NCBI GenBank assembly: GCA_023146355.1
Contig: JAGLCH010000333.1
Location: 1-8,269, forward strand
Origin: Bacteriovoracaceae bacterium
Lineage (GTDB): Bacteria > Bdellovibrionota > Bacteriovoracia > Bacteriovoracales > Bacteriovoracaceae
Direction of reading: 5' to 3'
Length of the DNA stretch: 8,269 bases
The notes under the pieces are model-generated. The model was not told the origin of the DNA, searched no databases, and saw nothing but the letters and a program-made list of their open reading frames with translations. Shown piece after piece: positions 1-5,598 of the stretch; the first letter of the stretch is position 1, and every line of letters begins with the position of its first letter. A program made the position numbers and the translations under genes.

Positions 1-153
1 TCCAAGTGAAGTTCTTGCACCTAAAGAGTCATCTTGTTGTGAGTAACGGAATTCTTTGTGTAGTCTACCGTAAACAGTAGGTGCTTTTGCCATTTCTGCG
101 TGAGCAGCAAAAGATAGAGCTGTTATTGCTCCTAATACAATCGCCTTTTTCAT
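1..153 (-). CDS. Outer-membrane porin, N-terminal part (cut by window edge)
   Basis: The gene starts with ATG at 153 and runs off the left edge, so only 51 residues are visible. An AAAGGA Shine-Dalgarno sequence lies six bases upstream (165-160). The protein begins with a classic Sec signal peptide: a KK n-region, a hydrophobic stretch at residues 4-16, and an AHA cleavage site at 17-19. The mature part contains TVYGRLHKEFRYS, which resembles the first beta-strand of general Gram-negative porins (the 'YGRL...' start of the Porin_4/OmpC-like families), followed by a short polar turn and ARTSLG. From family knowledge it would form a trimeric beta-barrel channel in the outer membrane. The export signal is clear. 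The porin assignment rests on one strand and is less certain; another outer-membrane barrel is possible. It has its own promoter at 252-279. Confidence 0.65.
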   Translation of the reverse strand, partial: MKKAIVLGAITALSFAAHAEMAKAPTVYGRLHKEFRYSQQDDSLGARTSLG

Positions 154-251
154 AAACAATCCTTTGTTAAAACTTGATCAACCTTGATCCTATTAATAAT
201 AGTTACCTTTGTTCAAAAAAAAATAACTCAAAAAAATACTTATTAATATCA

Positions 252-279
252 ATTCTATGTCTATATACGTTGCCGTCAA
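252..279 (-). promoter_or_regulatory. Sigma70-like promoter of the porin gene
   Basis: On the minus strand there is TTGACG (279-274), a 16-base spacer, then TAGAAT (257-252). Each hexamer differs from consensus at one position. Transcription would start near 245, giving a leader of about 90 bases before the ATG at 153. That leader carries two long T-runs on the transcript strand (about 227-233 and 215-223), the palindrome TTGATCAA (174-181) and a repeated GATCAAG. No known riboswitch was recognised in it. Confidence 0.6.
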
Positions 280-337
280 GCACAAAAAAGTGACGAAATA
301 GCTGTAAAGTTGCTTAGTTTTAAGAGATAATTATCAA

Positions 338-421
338 TAATTCAAAGGGGATATGCATTTATCCCCTGATAGTGATGGTTTTGAATAGTCGAGTGTAGCG
401 CTCTGACATTTTGTTTTTTTT
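338..421 (+). ncRNA. Candidate structured small RNA or murG leader/attenuator
   Basis: Three helices nest neatly here. ATTCAAA (340-346) is exactly complementary to TTTGAAT (380-386). Inside it GGGGATA (347-353) pairs with TATCCCC (360-366) around the loop TGCATT. Directly after it, a terminator-like hairpin (388-407) is followed by a T-run ending at 421. A possible promoter is TGTAAA (303-308), a 17-base spacer, then GATAAT (326-331), putting the start near 338. The result would be a transcript of about 80 nucleotides made almost wholly of stems. It could be a free small RNA with some read-through into murG, or a leader that attenuates murG. I do not recognise any named RNA family. The base pairing is seen in the sequence; that it is transcribed is inference. 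Confidence 0.4.
388..421 (+). terminator. Terminator-like hairpin upstream of murG
   Basis: GTC plus GAGTG (388-395) pair with CGCTC plus GAC (399-407). There is a three-base TAG loop, one T·G pair and a single bulged T at 404. The stem is followed by ATTTTG and then eight T (414-421). This is the form of a rho-independent terminator. It lies 35 bases before the murG ATG, with no gene in front of it on the same strand, so it would end a small RNA or act as an attenuator. Confidence 0.5.
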
Positions 422-455
422 GGTTTCTTTAGAAAAATTAAGGTTAGAAGGAAGT

Positions 456-1541
456 ATGATTAAAAAAGTAATATTTACTGGCGGGGGGAGTGGAGGACAC
501 GTTATTCCTGCTATTACCCTAATTAAAGAATTTCAGAAACAAATTCCAGATATAGATATTTACTACATCGGTGGCCGCACAGGAATTGAGCGTGAGTTAA
601 TCGCTCAGCTTGACCTTCCTTATAAAATCATCACTACCGGAAAGCTCCGTCGGTACTTTAGTTTTCAAAATTTCCTAGATCTTTTCAAAGTGGGGTGGGG
701 GCTTCTTCAATCTCTCCTTTATATGCTTAGATTTTCATCAAAAGAAACAATCGTTTTTTCTACAGGAGGATTTGTTTCTGTTCCTGTGGCCATTGCAGCA
801 AAGCTGACAGGTAAGAAAGTATATATTCACGAACAAACTTCACGTATTGGACTTGCAAATAAGATTGCTTCAAAGTTTGCTGAAAAAGTATTTATCAGTT
901 TTTCTGAGTCTGAGAAATTTCTGCCACATGAAAAGGTTATTCTTTCTGGTTATCCTGTACGTGAGTGCTGCTTTGATCCGTCTGTAGGGAATGTCATTAT
1001 TGATGGAGTTAATCTCAATAATATTAACCGTGAAATTCTATTTGTAACTGGGGGAGGAAATGGCTCCACCCTAATCAATGGACTAGTAGAAGTTAGCATC
1101 AAAGACATTACTGAGCGATTCTTCGTACTCCATCAGGTAGGGAAGAATGAATACGATAAGTTTGCAAAGCTAAAGAATGAAAACTATCTTCCCGTTAAGT
1201 TTATTGCTTCTGAGATGATTGATTGCCTTAAGTTGGCCAGCATTATTGTCTCCCGCTCTGGAGCAGGAACTGTTTCTGAACTCATTGCCCTAGGTAAGAA
1301 AAGTATTTTTATTCCTTTAAAAATCGCACAAAAAAATGAGCAGTTTCATAATGCCATGGAGGCACATCGTTTACTCGACTCAATTGTTATTGAGGAGGAT
1401 CAGTTGGCCTCTACTAATTTTATCTCTCTGCTTGATGGGTTTAGGCCGTCGGTTCAAACGATTAAGCAAAAGATGAGGCCAGAGGAAATAATTTTAAATA
1501 ATACCATTCCCGATAGGGTGGGACGAAAGATTGCGCCATAA
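456..1541 (+). CDS. murG: MurG-type UDP-GlcNAc:lipid I N-acetylglucosaminyltransferase
   Basis: MurG moves GlcNAc from UDP-GlcNAc to lipid I at the inner face of the cytoplasmic membrane, making lipid II for peptidoglycan. The 361-residue length is normal for the family. I chose ATG 456 because it follows AGAAGGA and opens directly into the N-terminal Rossmann strand; an in-frame ATG at 411 lies in the T-run and adds 15 non-conserved residues. Visible motifs are GGGSGGH (9-15), GIER (43-46), GKLRRYFS (62-69), STGGFVSVP (102-110), HEQT (125-128), TGGGNGS (198-204), RSGAGTVSE (267-275, with the ribose-binding Glu at 275), and Q296/N299 in the C-terminal donor site. The pattern GIERE...GKLRRY.SF.N...FKV...GGFVSVP is close to staphylococcal MurG as I remember it. 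The usual HEQN is HEQT here. The gene stands outside a division/cell-wall cluster, so it may be a second MurG copy or a related glycosyltransferase. Confidence 0.88.
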   Translation: MIKKVIFTGGGSGGHVIPAITLIKEFQKQIPDIDIYYIGGRTGIERELIAQLDLPYKIITTGKLRRYFSFQNFLDLFKVGWGLLQSLLYMLRFSSKETIVFSTGGFVSVPVAIAAKLTGKKVYIHEQTSRIGLANKIASKFAEKVFISFSESEKFLPHEKVILSGYPVRECCFDPSVGNVIIDGVNLNNINREILFVTGGGNGSTLINGLVEVSIKDITERFFVLHQVGKNEYDKFAKLKNENYLPVKFIASEMIDCLKLASIIVSRSGAGTVSELIALGKKSIFIPLKIAQKNEQFHNAMEAHRLLDSIVIEEDQLASTNFISLLDGFRPSVQTIKQKMRPEEIILNNTIPDRVGRKIAP

Positions 1542-1569
1542 AAAATGCCACTCTAGTGAGTGGCATTTT
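1542..1569. terminator. Bidirectional terminator between murG and the response regulator
   Basis: A perfect 12-base-pair stem, AAAATGCCACTC (1542-1553) with GAGTGGCATTTT (1558-1569), closes a TAGT loop. It starts immediately after the murG stop codon. The stem ends in T-runs on both strands, so it can end both convergent transcripts, murG from the left and the response regulator from the right. Confidence 0.88.
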
Positions 1570-1582
1570 CATATGTATTTGA

Positions 1583-2245
1583 TCAGATTCTTAAGATGTA
1601 GCCTCGAGACTTAATGGTCTTGATACTTTTTGAGAAAGGATGTAGCTTCTTTCTCAAATTTGACAAGTGAGTGTCGATATTTTGATTCTGAACGTGAATA
1701 TCAGGCCACAGAAGTTTACTGATATATTCACGGCTAAAAATCTTATTAGGACTTTTTGCGAGGAGGTGGATTAGCTTGTACTCAATTGGAGTAAGCTGGA
1801 TTTTGAACCCCTCTACTTCGGCCATCTGCATGTCACAATAGAGGCTGAAGTCCTCAATCTTAATAATGTTTTGCTCTAGGCTCTGACGTCTGTAGTGATT
1901 GACTCTATTTTTGATTCTTGCCACAAGCTCTTTGAGAGAGACAGGCTTTAAAATGAAGTCATCAGCACCAAGATTGAGACCCTTTACAAGTGCATCTTCA
2001 GAAGGATCACTGCTTAGAAATATTACAGGAACTTCTGGGTGCTTAGCCTTGAGTTTTTCATATAGCTCAAACCCATTGATATCTGGCATATGAATGTCCA
2101 GCAAAATGAGGTCAGAGTTATTGTTTTCTAAATAACCAATAAGGTCCATCGGCCGTTGAATAAGATGGATGTGAAATGTCGGTGACAATAGGTCATTGTA
2201 GAGTTCAAGATTTTCTTGAATGTCATCTACGATAGTAATATGCAA
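1583..2245 (-). CDS. OmpR/PhoB-family response regulator without adjacent kinase
   Basis: This is a 220-residue two-domain transcription regulator. The receiver domain (1-118) has the acidic pair D7/D8, the phospho-acceptor D50 in LLDIHMPDINGFE, S78 in FLSS, and K100 in LKPV with F97 as the switch aromatic. All catalytic positions are therefore present. The C-terminal winged helix (about 126-220) carries LTPIEYKLIHLL and the recognition helix region NIDTHLSNLRKKL, ending RGYILRI, as in OmpR/PhoB proteins. The start codon is TTG at 2245; it is supported by AGGGGA (2257-2252) six bases upstream and by VDD falling at the expected place near the N terminus. No histidine kinase gene lies in the window, so the partner and the signal are unknown. 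The gene converges on murG and shares its terminator. A 14-base palindrome lies upstream. Confidence 0.93.
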   Translation of the reverse strand: MHITIVDDIQENLELYNDLLSPTFHIHLIQRPMDLIGYLENNNSDLILLDIHMPDINGFELYEKLKAKHPEVPVIFLSSDPSEDALVKGLNLGADDFILKPVSLKELVARIKNRVNHYRRQSLEQNIIKIEDFSLYCDMQMAEVEGFKIQLTPIEYKLIHLLAKSPNKIFSREYISKLLWPDIHVQNQNIDTHLSNLRKKLHPFSKSIKTIKSRGYILRI

Positions 2246-2297
2246 TGTCGATCCCCTGTTAGTAGAGTCCTTAAAATCATATAATATCTGTTGGTTA

Positions 2298-2311
2298 TTA
2301 GATTAATCTAA
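2298..2311. promoter_or_regulatory. 14-base perfect palindrome upstream of the response regulator
   Basis: TTAGATTAATCTAA reads the same on both strands and lies 53 bases before the TTG start, in the 114-base gap behind the radical SAM gene. A TATTAT/TATATG -10-like stretch lies between it and the gene (about 2275-2286). The position suits an operator, perhaps for autoregulation, but no binding protein can be named and AT-rich palindromes also arise by chance. Confidence 0.35.
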
Positions 2312-2359
2312 AGCCAGATGGAAGTCTATAATAAAAAGAAGCAAACATACCGATAGGAA

Positions 2360-3286
2360 TTAAGGAGCAGTGTGGCCTAGTGCCTTTCCCTGATAACTCC
2401 CTTTCTTTTCCATGTATTTGATGAATTCATTCGTAAATTCAGGCAGTTGAATGCCCCAATGGGGAGAGAGGAGAAGATCTTCTGGTGCTTCCCCATAAAG
2501 CCTTTGTATCACTATGTCGGCATTTAAGTGCTCTAGGAAAACTCGAAGCCATTCCATGTATTCATCTTTAGATAGAGTTTTAAATGGACTTTCCTTGTAT
2601 TGATCACCCATGGCCGTGTCTTTTACCACATGAAGTTGATGAACTTTGAGAAACTTAATAGGAAGCTTATTGATCTCTACTGCCGCCTCAATTACTGAAT
2701 TTAGGCTTTCCCAGTGAAATCCAAAGATGACGTGCGCGCAGATGGGGATATTTCTTTCACCTGTCTTTATCGCAGTTTGTTTAAAGCACTCGAAGTTATG
2801 TCCACGATTGATCATCTCAAGAGTATGATCTGATACTGATTCAAGCCCGTACTCCATTGTGATATCGTACTCGGCATTCAGTTCCTCTAGGTAGTCTAGA
2901 ATTTCATCGCTGACACAATCTGGCCTCGTCCCAATGCTTAGACCGATAACTTCAGGGTGCTGAAGGGCCTCAGAGTACAATTCTTTTAATTTAGAAAGTG
3001 GAGCATAGGTATTAGAATAAGACTGAAAGTAGATAATATACTTACTGACTTTCTTATAGCGTCGCTTGCTGGTGCGGATACCATGATCTATCTGATATGT
3101 GATACTTTTATCATCAAGGTGACCAGGAGCTGAAAAGGTTAGGTTATTGCAGTAGGTGCAACCGCCAGTGGCAACTTTTCCATCTCTGTTGGGGCAGGTG
3201 AATCCTCCGAGTACAGTAATCTTTTGTACGCGTTCGCCAAACTTTTCTTTCAAATATTGATTATAGTGATTGTATGGGATATTCAC
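2360..3286 (-). CDS. yhcC: YhcC/TIGR01212-family radical SAM protein
   Basis: The 308-residue protein follows the E. coli YhcC pattern along its whole length. The N-terminal LGGFTCPNRDG leads into GGCTYCN, giving iron-sulfur cysteines C31, C43 and C46 in a CX11CX2C spacing typical of this family rather than CX3CX2C. Then come YFQSYSNTYA, IGLSIGTRPDCV, YGLES, RGHNF, HVIFGF, LHQLHVVKDTAMG and a C-terminal GKALG. The enzyme should bind a [4Fe-4S] cluster and S-adenosylmethionine and act in the cytosol; its substrate is not established, although relatives of the Elp3-like group modify RNA. The start is GTG at 3286, preceded by GGAGG (3297-3293) with a six-base spacer. It is transcribed away from the MazG-like gene. 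I see no strong terminator after it, so read-through into the response regulator is possible. Confidence 0.93.
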   Translation of the reverse strand: MNIPYNHYNQYLKEKFGERVQKITVLGGFTCPNRDGKVATGGCTYCNNLTFSAPGHLDDKSITYQIDHGIRTSKRRYKKVSKYIIYFQSYSNTYAPLSKLKELYSEALQHPEVIGLSIGTRPDCVSDEILDYLEELNAEYDITMEYGLESVSDHTLEMINRGHNFECFKQTAIKTGERNIPICAHVIFGFHWESLNSVIEAAVEINKLPIKFLKVHQLHVVKDTAMGDQYKESPFKTLSKDEYMEWLRVFLEHLNADIVIQRLYGEAPEDLLLSPHWGIQLPEFTNEFIKYMEKKGSYQGKALGHTAP

Positions 3287-3312
3287 TAACTGCCTCCAAA
3301 TATGTTAGTATT

Positions 3313-3341
3313 CTTTTATTCAAATATATTAAAGCTGTCAA
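3313..3341 (-). promoter_or_regulatory. Promoter of the radical SAM gene
   Basis: On the minus strand a perfect TTGACA (3341-3336) is followed by a 17-base spacer and TAAAAG (3318-3313). This predicts a start near 3306 and a leader of about 20 bases that contains the GGAGG site. The -35 box lies directly before the ribosome binding site of the divergent MazG-like gene, so the two transcription units must share this small region. Confidence 0.55.
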
Positions 3342-3349
3342 AAGGGCGT

Positions 3350-3718
3350 ATGGGAATGAGCGAAAAACTCGACCTTGGTAAAATTAAGAAATACCTAGAG
3401 GACTATGCGAAAGCTAGAGACTGGGAACAATTTCACAATCCAAAGAACATAGCAATGGCGCTCTCTGTTGAAGCGAGTGAATTGGTAGAGTTATTTCAGT
3501 GGCTCACCCCTGAGCAGGCACTTGCAATAAAGAATGATCCAGCTAAGTTGAACCATGTCTCTGATGAGCTGGCAGATATTCTTTCTTATACTATTTTGAT
3601 GTCTAAGTATTTAGGGATTAATCTAGAAGAGGCCTTAGATAATAAATTAGAGAAAAATGCAGAGAAATACCCCGTGGATAAGGCCCGCGGTACCGCTAAG
3701 AAATATACAGAGCTCTAA
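3350..3718 (+). CDS. MazG-like nucleotide pyrophosphohydrolase (RS21-C6/dCTPase type)
   Basis: This is a 122-residue all-alpha NTP pyrophosphatase that would cut (d)NTPs to the monophosphate and pyrophosphate, cleaning the nucleotide pool. The hallmark DWEQFHNPKNIAMAL precedes the metal-binding EXXE (E41, E44 in VEASELVE) and EXXD (E73, D76 in DELADI). The tail NAEKYPVDKARGTAKKY is also typical of the RS21-C6/DCTPP1 branch. Substrate preference cannot be read from sequence. Start choice: an upstream in-frame ATG at 3302 has no ribosome site and would place the start inside the divergent promoter. AAAGGG at 3341-3346 serves either ATG 3350 or ATG 3356, which are in frame two codons apart, so the true protein may be 120 residues. 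The stop codon directly abuts the ABC-F start, implying one operon. Confidence 0.9.
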   Translation: MGMSEKLDLGKIKKYLEDYAKARDWEQFHNPKNIAMALSVEASELVELFQWLTPEQALAIKNDPAKLNHVSDELADILSYTILMSKYLGINLEEALDNKLEKNAEKYPVDKARGTAKKYTEL

Positions 3719-5554
3719 ATGATACAAGTAAATGGCATTGTTAAGCAGTTTGGCCCTCAGATGCTTTTTGAGGATGTTTCTTTTGTTCTTGGTGAACGAG
3801 AGCGAGTTGGACTTGTGGGGCGTAATGGTTCTGGAAAATCAACTCTCTTTAAAATGGTTTTAGGAGAGGAGTCATATGATGAGGGCGTCATCTCGATTCC
3901 AAAAAATTATCGTATTGGCTCTCTTAAGCAGCACATTGAGTTTTCAGAATCCAGCGTGCTTAAAGAGTGTGCTCTTTCTCTCATTGGTGATGAAGCATAC
4001 GATACTTATAAAGCAGAAAAGATCCTCTTTGGATTGGGCTTTGAAAAAGAGGATATGGAGCGTGATCCAGCTACTTTCTCTGGTGGTTACCAGATCCGTA
4101 TTAATCTTGCCAAGGTTCTATTAGAAATGCCTAACTTGCTTCTTCTTGATGAGCCAACTAACTATCTTGATATTGTCAGCCTTCGATGGCTCAAAAGTTT
4201 TCTTCGTTCTTTTCAAGGTGAAGTTATAATCATTACCCATGATCGTGAATTTATGAATGATGTTACGACTCACACCATGGGGATCTCACGTAGACAGGTG
4301 AAAAAGATTAAAGGTGGTACCTCAAAATTTTATGAGCAGCTAGAGCTTGAAGACGAAATATATGAAAAGACAAAGGCCAATCACGACCGAAAGGTTAAAG
4401 AGATGACTGACTTTGTTGATCGTTTCCGCGCCAAAGCAACTAAGGCAGTTCAGGCGCAGTCTCGCTTAAAGCAGCTTGAAAAGATGGGAAGCATGGGAGA
4501 GCTTGAGTATGAGAAAGGATTAGGGTTTCATTTTAATCATGTTGAGTGCCCTGGAAAAATTATTATGAATGTGGAAAACCTTAGTTTTTCCTACGATGGT
4601 GTGGATGAGCTTATCCACAACTTGAGCTTTATTGTAGGGAGAAACGACCGCATTGGTATCATAGGAAAAAATGGAAAAGGAAAATCGACACTTCTCAACT
4701 TGTTGGCACGCGAGCTGACTCCAGTTGAAGGTATTGTAAAAAATCATCCTTCATTACAAAAAGGGCACTTCGGGCAAACCAATATTTCTCGCCTTTCAGA
4801 AAACATTACAGTTGTTGATGAAATTACAGCATCAAATCCTGATCTATCGATCTCTCGCATTAGAGGGATTTGTGGAACCATGTTATTTGAAGGGGAGATG
4901 GCAAAGAAAAAGATTAAAGTCTTATCTGGTGGAGAACGTAGTCGAGTTATGCTTGGTAAGATCATTGCGAATAAAACAAACTTACTGCTTCTCGATGAAC
5001 CCACCAATCACTTAGACATGGAGTCTATTGAAACTCTCTCTGAAGAAATTGGAAATTATGATGGTGCTGTTTTAGTTGTAACTCACTCTGAGATGCTTCT
5101 TCGAAAACTTGTTAATAAGCTCATAATTTTTCACAAAGGAAAGGCCGAGTTTTTTGATGGTGGGTATGAAGAATTTTTAGATAAAATTGGATGGGAAGAA
5201 GAACTCTCTGGGAAAGAAAAAATTACGACTCCCAAGCTTGGAAGAAAAGAGCTAAAAGCTATGCGCTCTGAAATTATCAACGAGCGGTCTAAGATTTTGA
5301 ATCCTTTAAAGAAGCGACTAGAGGTGGTTGAGCACCGAATAACTGAACTGGAAGAAATCGTCGAAAAAAGCAATGCCGCCATGATTATTGCATCTGAAAA
5401 TAGTGATGGGCCCAAAATAGGAAAGCTTTCTAAAATAGTTAGTGATAGCGAAGAAGAGATTGATATTCTTTTTCTCGAATTGGAAGAGCTTACAGAATCT
5501 GTTGATCTAAAAACTGAAGAGTTTGAGCAAAGAATTTTAAAACTTGAAGCTTGA
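3719..5554 (+). CDS. yheS: ABC-F family ATPase, YheS-like ribosome-associated factor
   Basis: This 611-residue protein has two ABC ATPase domains and no membrane segments, so it is a soluble ABC-F protein. Such proteins bind the ribosomal E site and help stalled translation. Domain 1 has Walker A GRNGSGKST (34-42), signature FSGGYQ (120-125), Walker B LLLLDEPTN (140-148) and H174. The linker (about 203-265) contains DRFRAKATKAVQAQSRLKQLEKM, nearly the YheS linker, which is why I favour that subfamily. Domain 2 has GKNGKGKST (316-324), LSGGE (402-406), LLLLDEPTNHLD and H456, where THSE replaces the usual SHDR. The last 110 residues are a charged coiled coil, as in YheS and Uup. The segment between Walker A and the signature in domain 1 is short compared with E. 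coli YheS. The ATG follows the preceding TAA without a gap and has only a weak ribosome site, suggesting translational coupling. Confidence 0.92.
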   Translation: MIQVNGIVKQFGPQMLFEDVSFVLGERERVGLVGRNGSGKSTLFKMVLGEESYDEGVISIPKNYRIGSLKQHIEFSESSVLKECALSLIGDEAYDTYKAEKILFGLGFEKEDMERDPATFSGGYQIRINLAKVLLEMPNLLLLDEPTNYLDIVSLRWLKSFLRSFQGEVIIITHDREFMNDVTTHTMGISRRQVKKIKGGTSKFYEQLELEDEIYEKTKANHDRKVKEMTDFVDRFRAKATKAVQAQSRLKQLEKMGSMGELEYEKGLGFHFNHVECPGKIIMNVENLSFSYDGVDELIHNLSFIVGRNDRIGIIGKNGKGKSTLLNLLARELTPVEGIVKNHPSLQKGHFGQTNISRLSENITVVDEITASNPDLSISRIRGICGTMLFEGEMAKKKIKVLSGGERSRVMLGKIIANKTNLLLLDEPTNHLDMESIETLSEEIGNYDGAVLVVTHSEMLLRKLVNKLIIFHKGKAEFFDGGYEEFLDKIGWEEELSGKEKITTPKLGRKELKAMRSEIINERSKILNPLKKRLEVVEHRITELEEIVEKSNAAMIIASENSDGPKIGKLSKIVSDSEEEIDILFLELEELTESVDLKTEEFEQRILKLEA

Positions 5555-5560
5555 AAAACA

Positions 5561-5593
5561 TACCTACCACCCGGTAGTGGCCGGGGGCAGGTA
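5561..5593 (-). terminator. GC-rich terminator hairpin at the yheS/lipoprotein convergence
   Basis: TACCT-CC-CCCGG (5561-5574, with an A·C mismatch and a bulged A) pairs with CCGGGGG-C-AGGTA (5581-5593) around the loop TAGTGG. On the minus strand the stem is followed by TGTTTTTC, so it fits a terminator for the lipoprotein gene, whose stop lies five bases away. On the plus strand no T-run follows, so it would stop yheS transcription poorly. A second, mutually exclusive hairpin, CTACC-ACCC-GGTAG (5564-5577), is possible. Confidence 0.65.
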
Positions 5594-5598
5594 GTTAG

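Larger units (their letters stand above)
154..455. other. Divergent intergenic region between porin and murG
   Basis: This 302-base gap holds no protein gene that I can support. On the minus side are the porin promoter and its AT-rich leader. On the plus side is a perfect 10-base palindrome GATAATTATC (326-335), which contains a GATAAT -10-like hexamer. It is followed by the structured RNA and terminator-like hairpin described separately, then a T-rich stretch and the murG ribosome binding site. I see no clear sigma70 promoter between the terminator-like hairpin and the murG start. The murG transcript therefore probably begins upstream of that hairpin. Confidence 0.6.

Noticed and set aside
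326..335. GATAATTATC as a Fur-box-like operator
   Set aside because: Only 10 bases match, short of the 19-base Fur pattern. It is AT-rich and doubles as a -10-like hexamer, so no regulator can be named.
353..388. Possible 11-codon leader peptide (ATG 353 to TAG 388)
   Set aside because: AGGGG lies too close to the ATG, the start is buried in the hairpin, and the peptide has no regulatory codon run. The RNA structure explains the stretch better.
411..455. Longer murG start at ATG 411
   Set aside because: It would start inside the T-run of the terminator-like hairpin, has no ribosome site, and adds 15 residues absent from MurG proteins. ATG 456 has AGAAGGA and begins at the conserved first strand.
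1899..2093. Plus-strand open frame inside the response regulator
   Set aside because: It is the mirror of a conserved receiver domain, with no ribosome site and no recognisable protein.
4520..5415. Several open frames antisense to or out of frame with the ABC-F gene
   Set aside because: They lie wholly within a gene with strong family motifs, lack ribosome sites, and encode low-complexity Ser-rich or otherwise featureless proteins.
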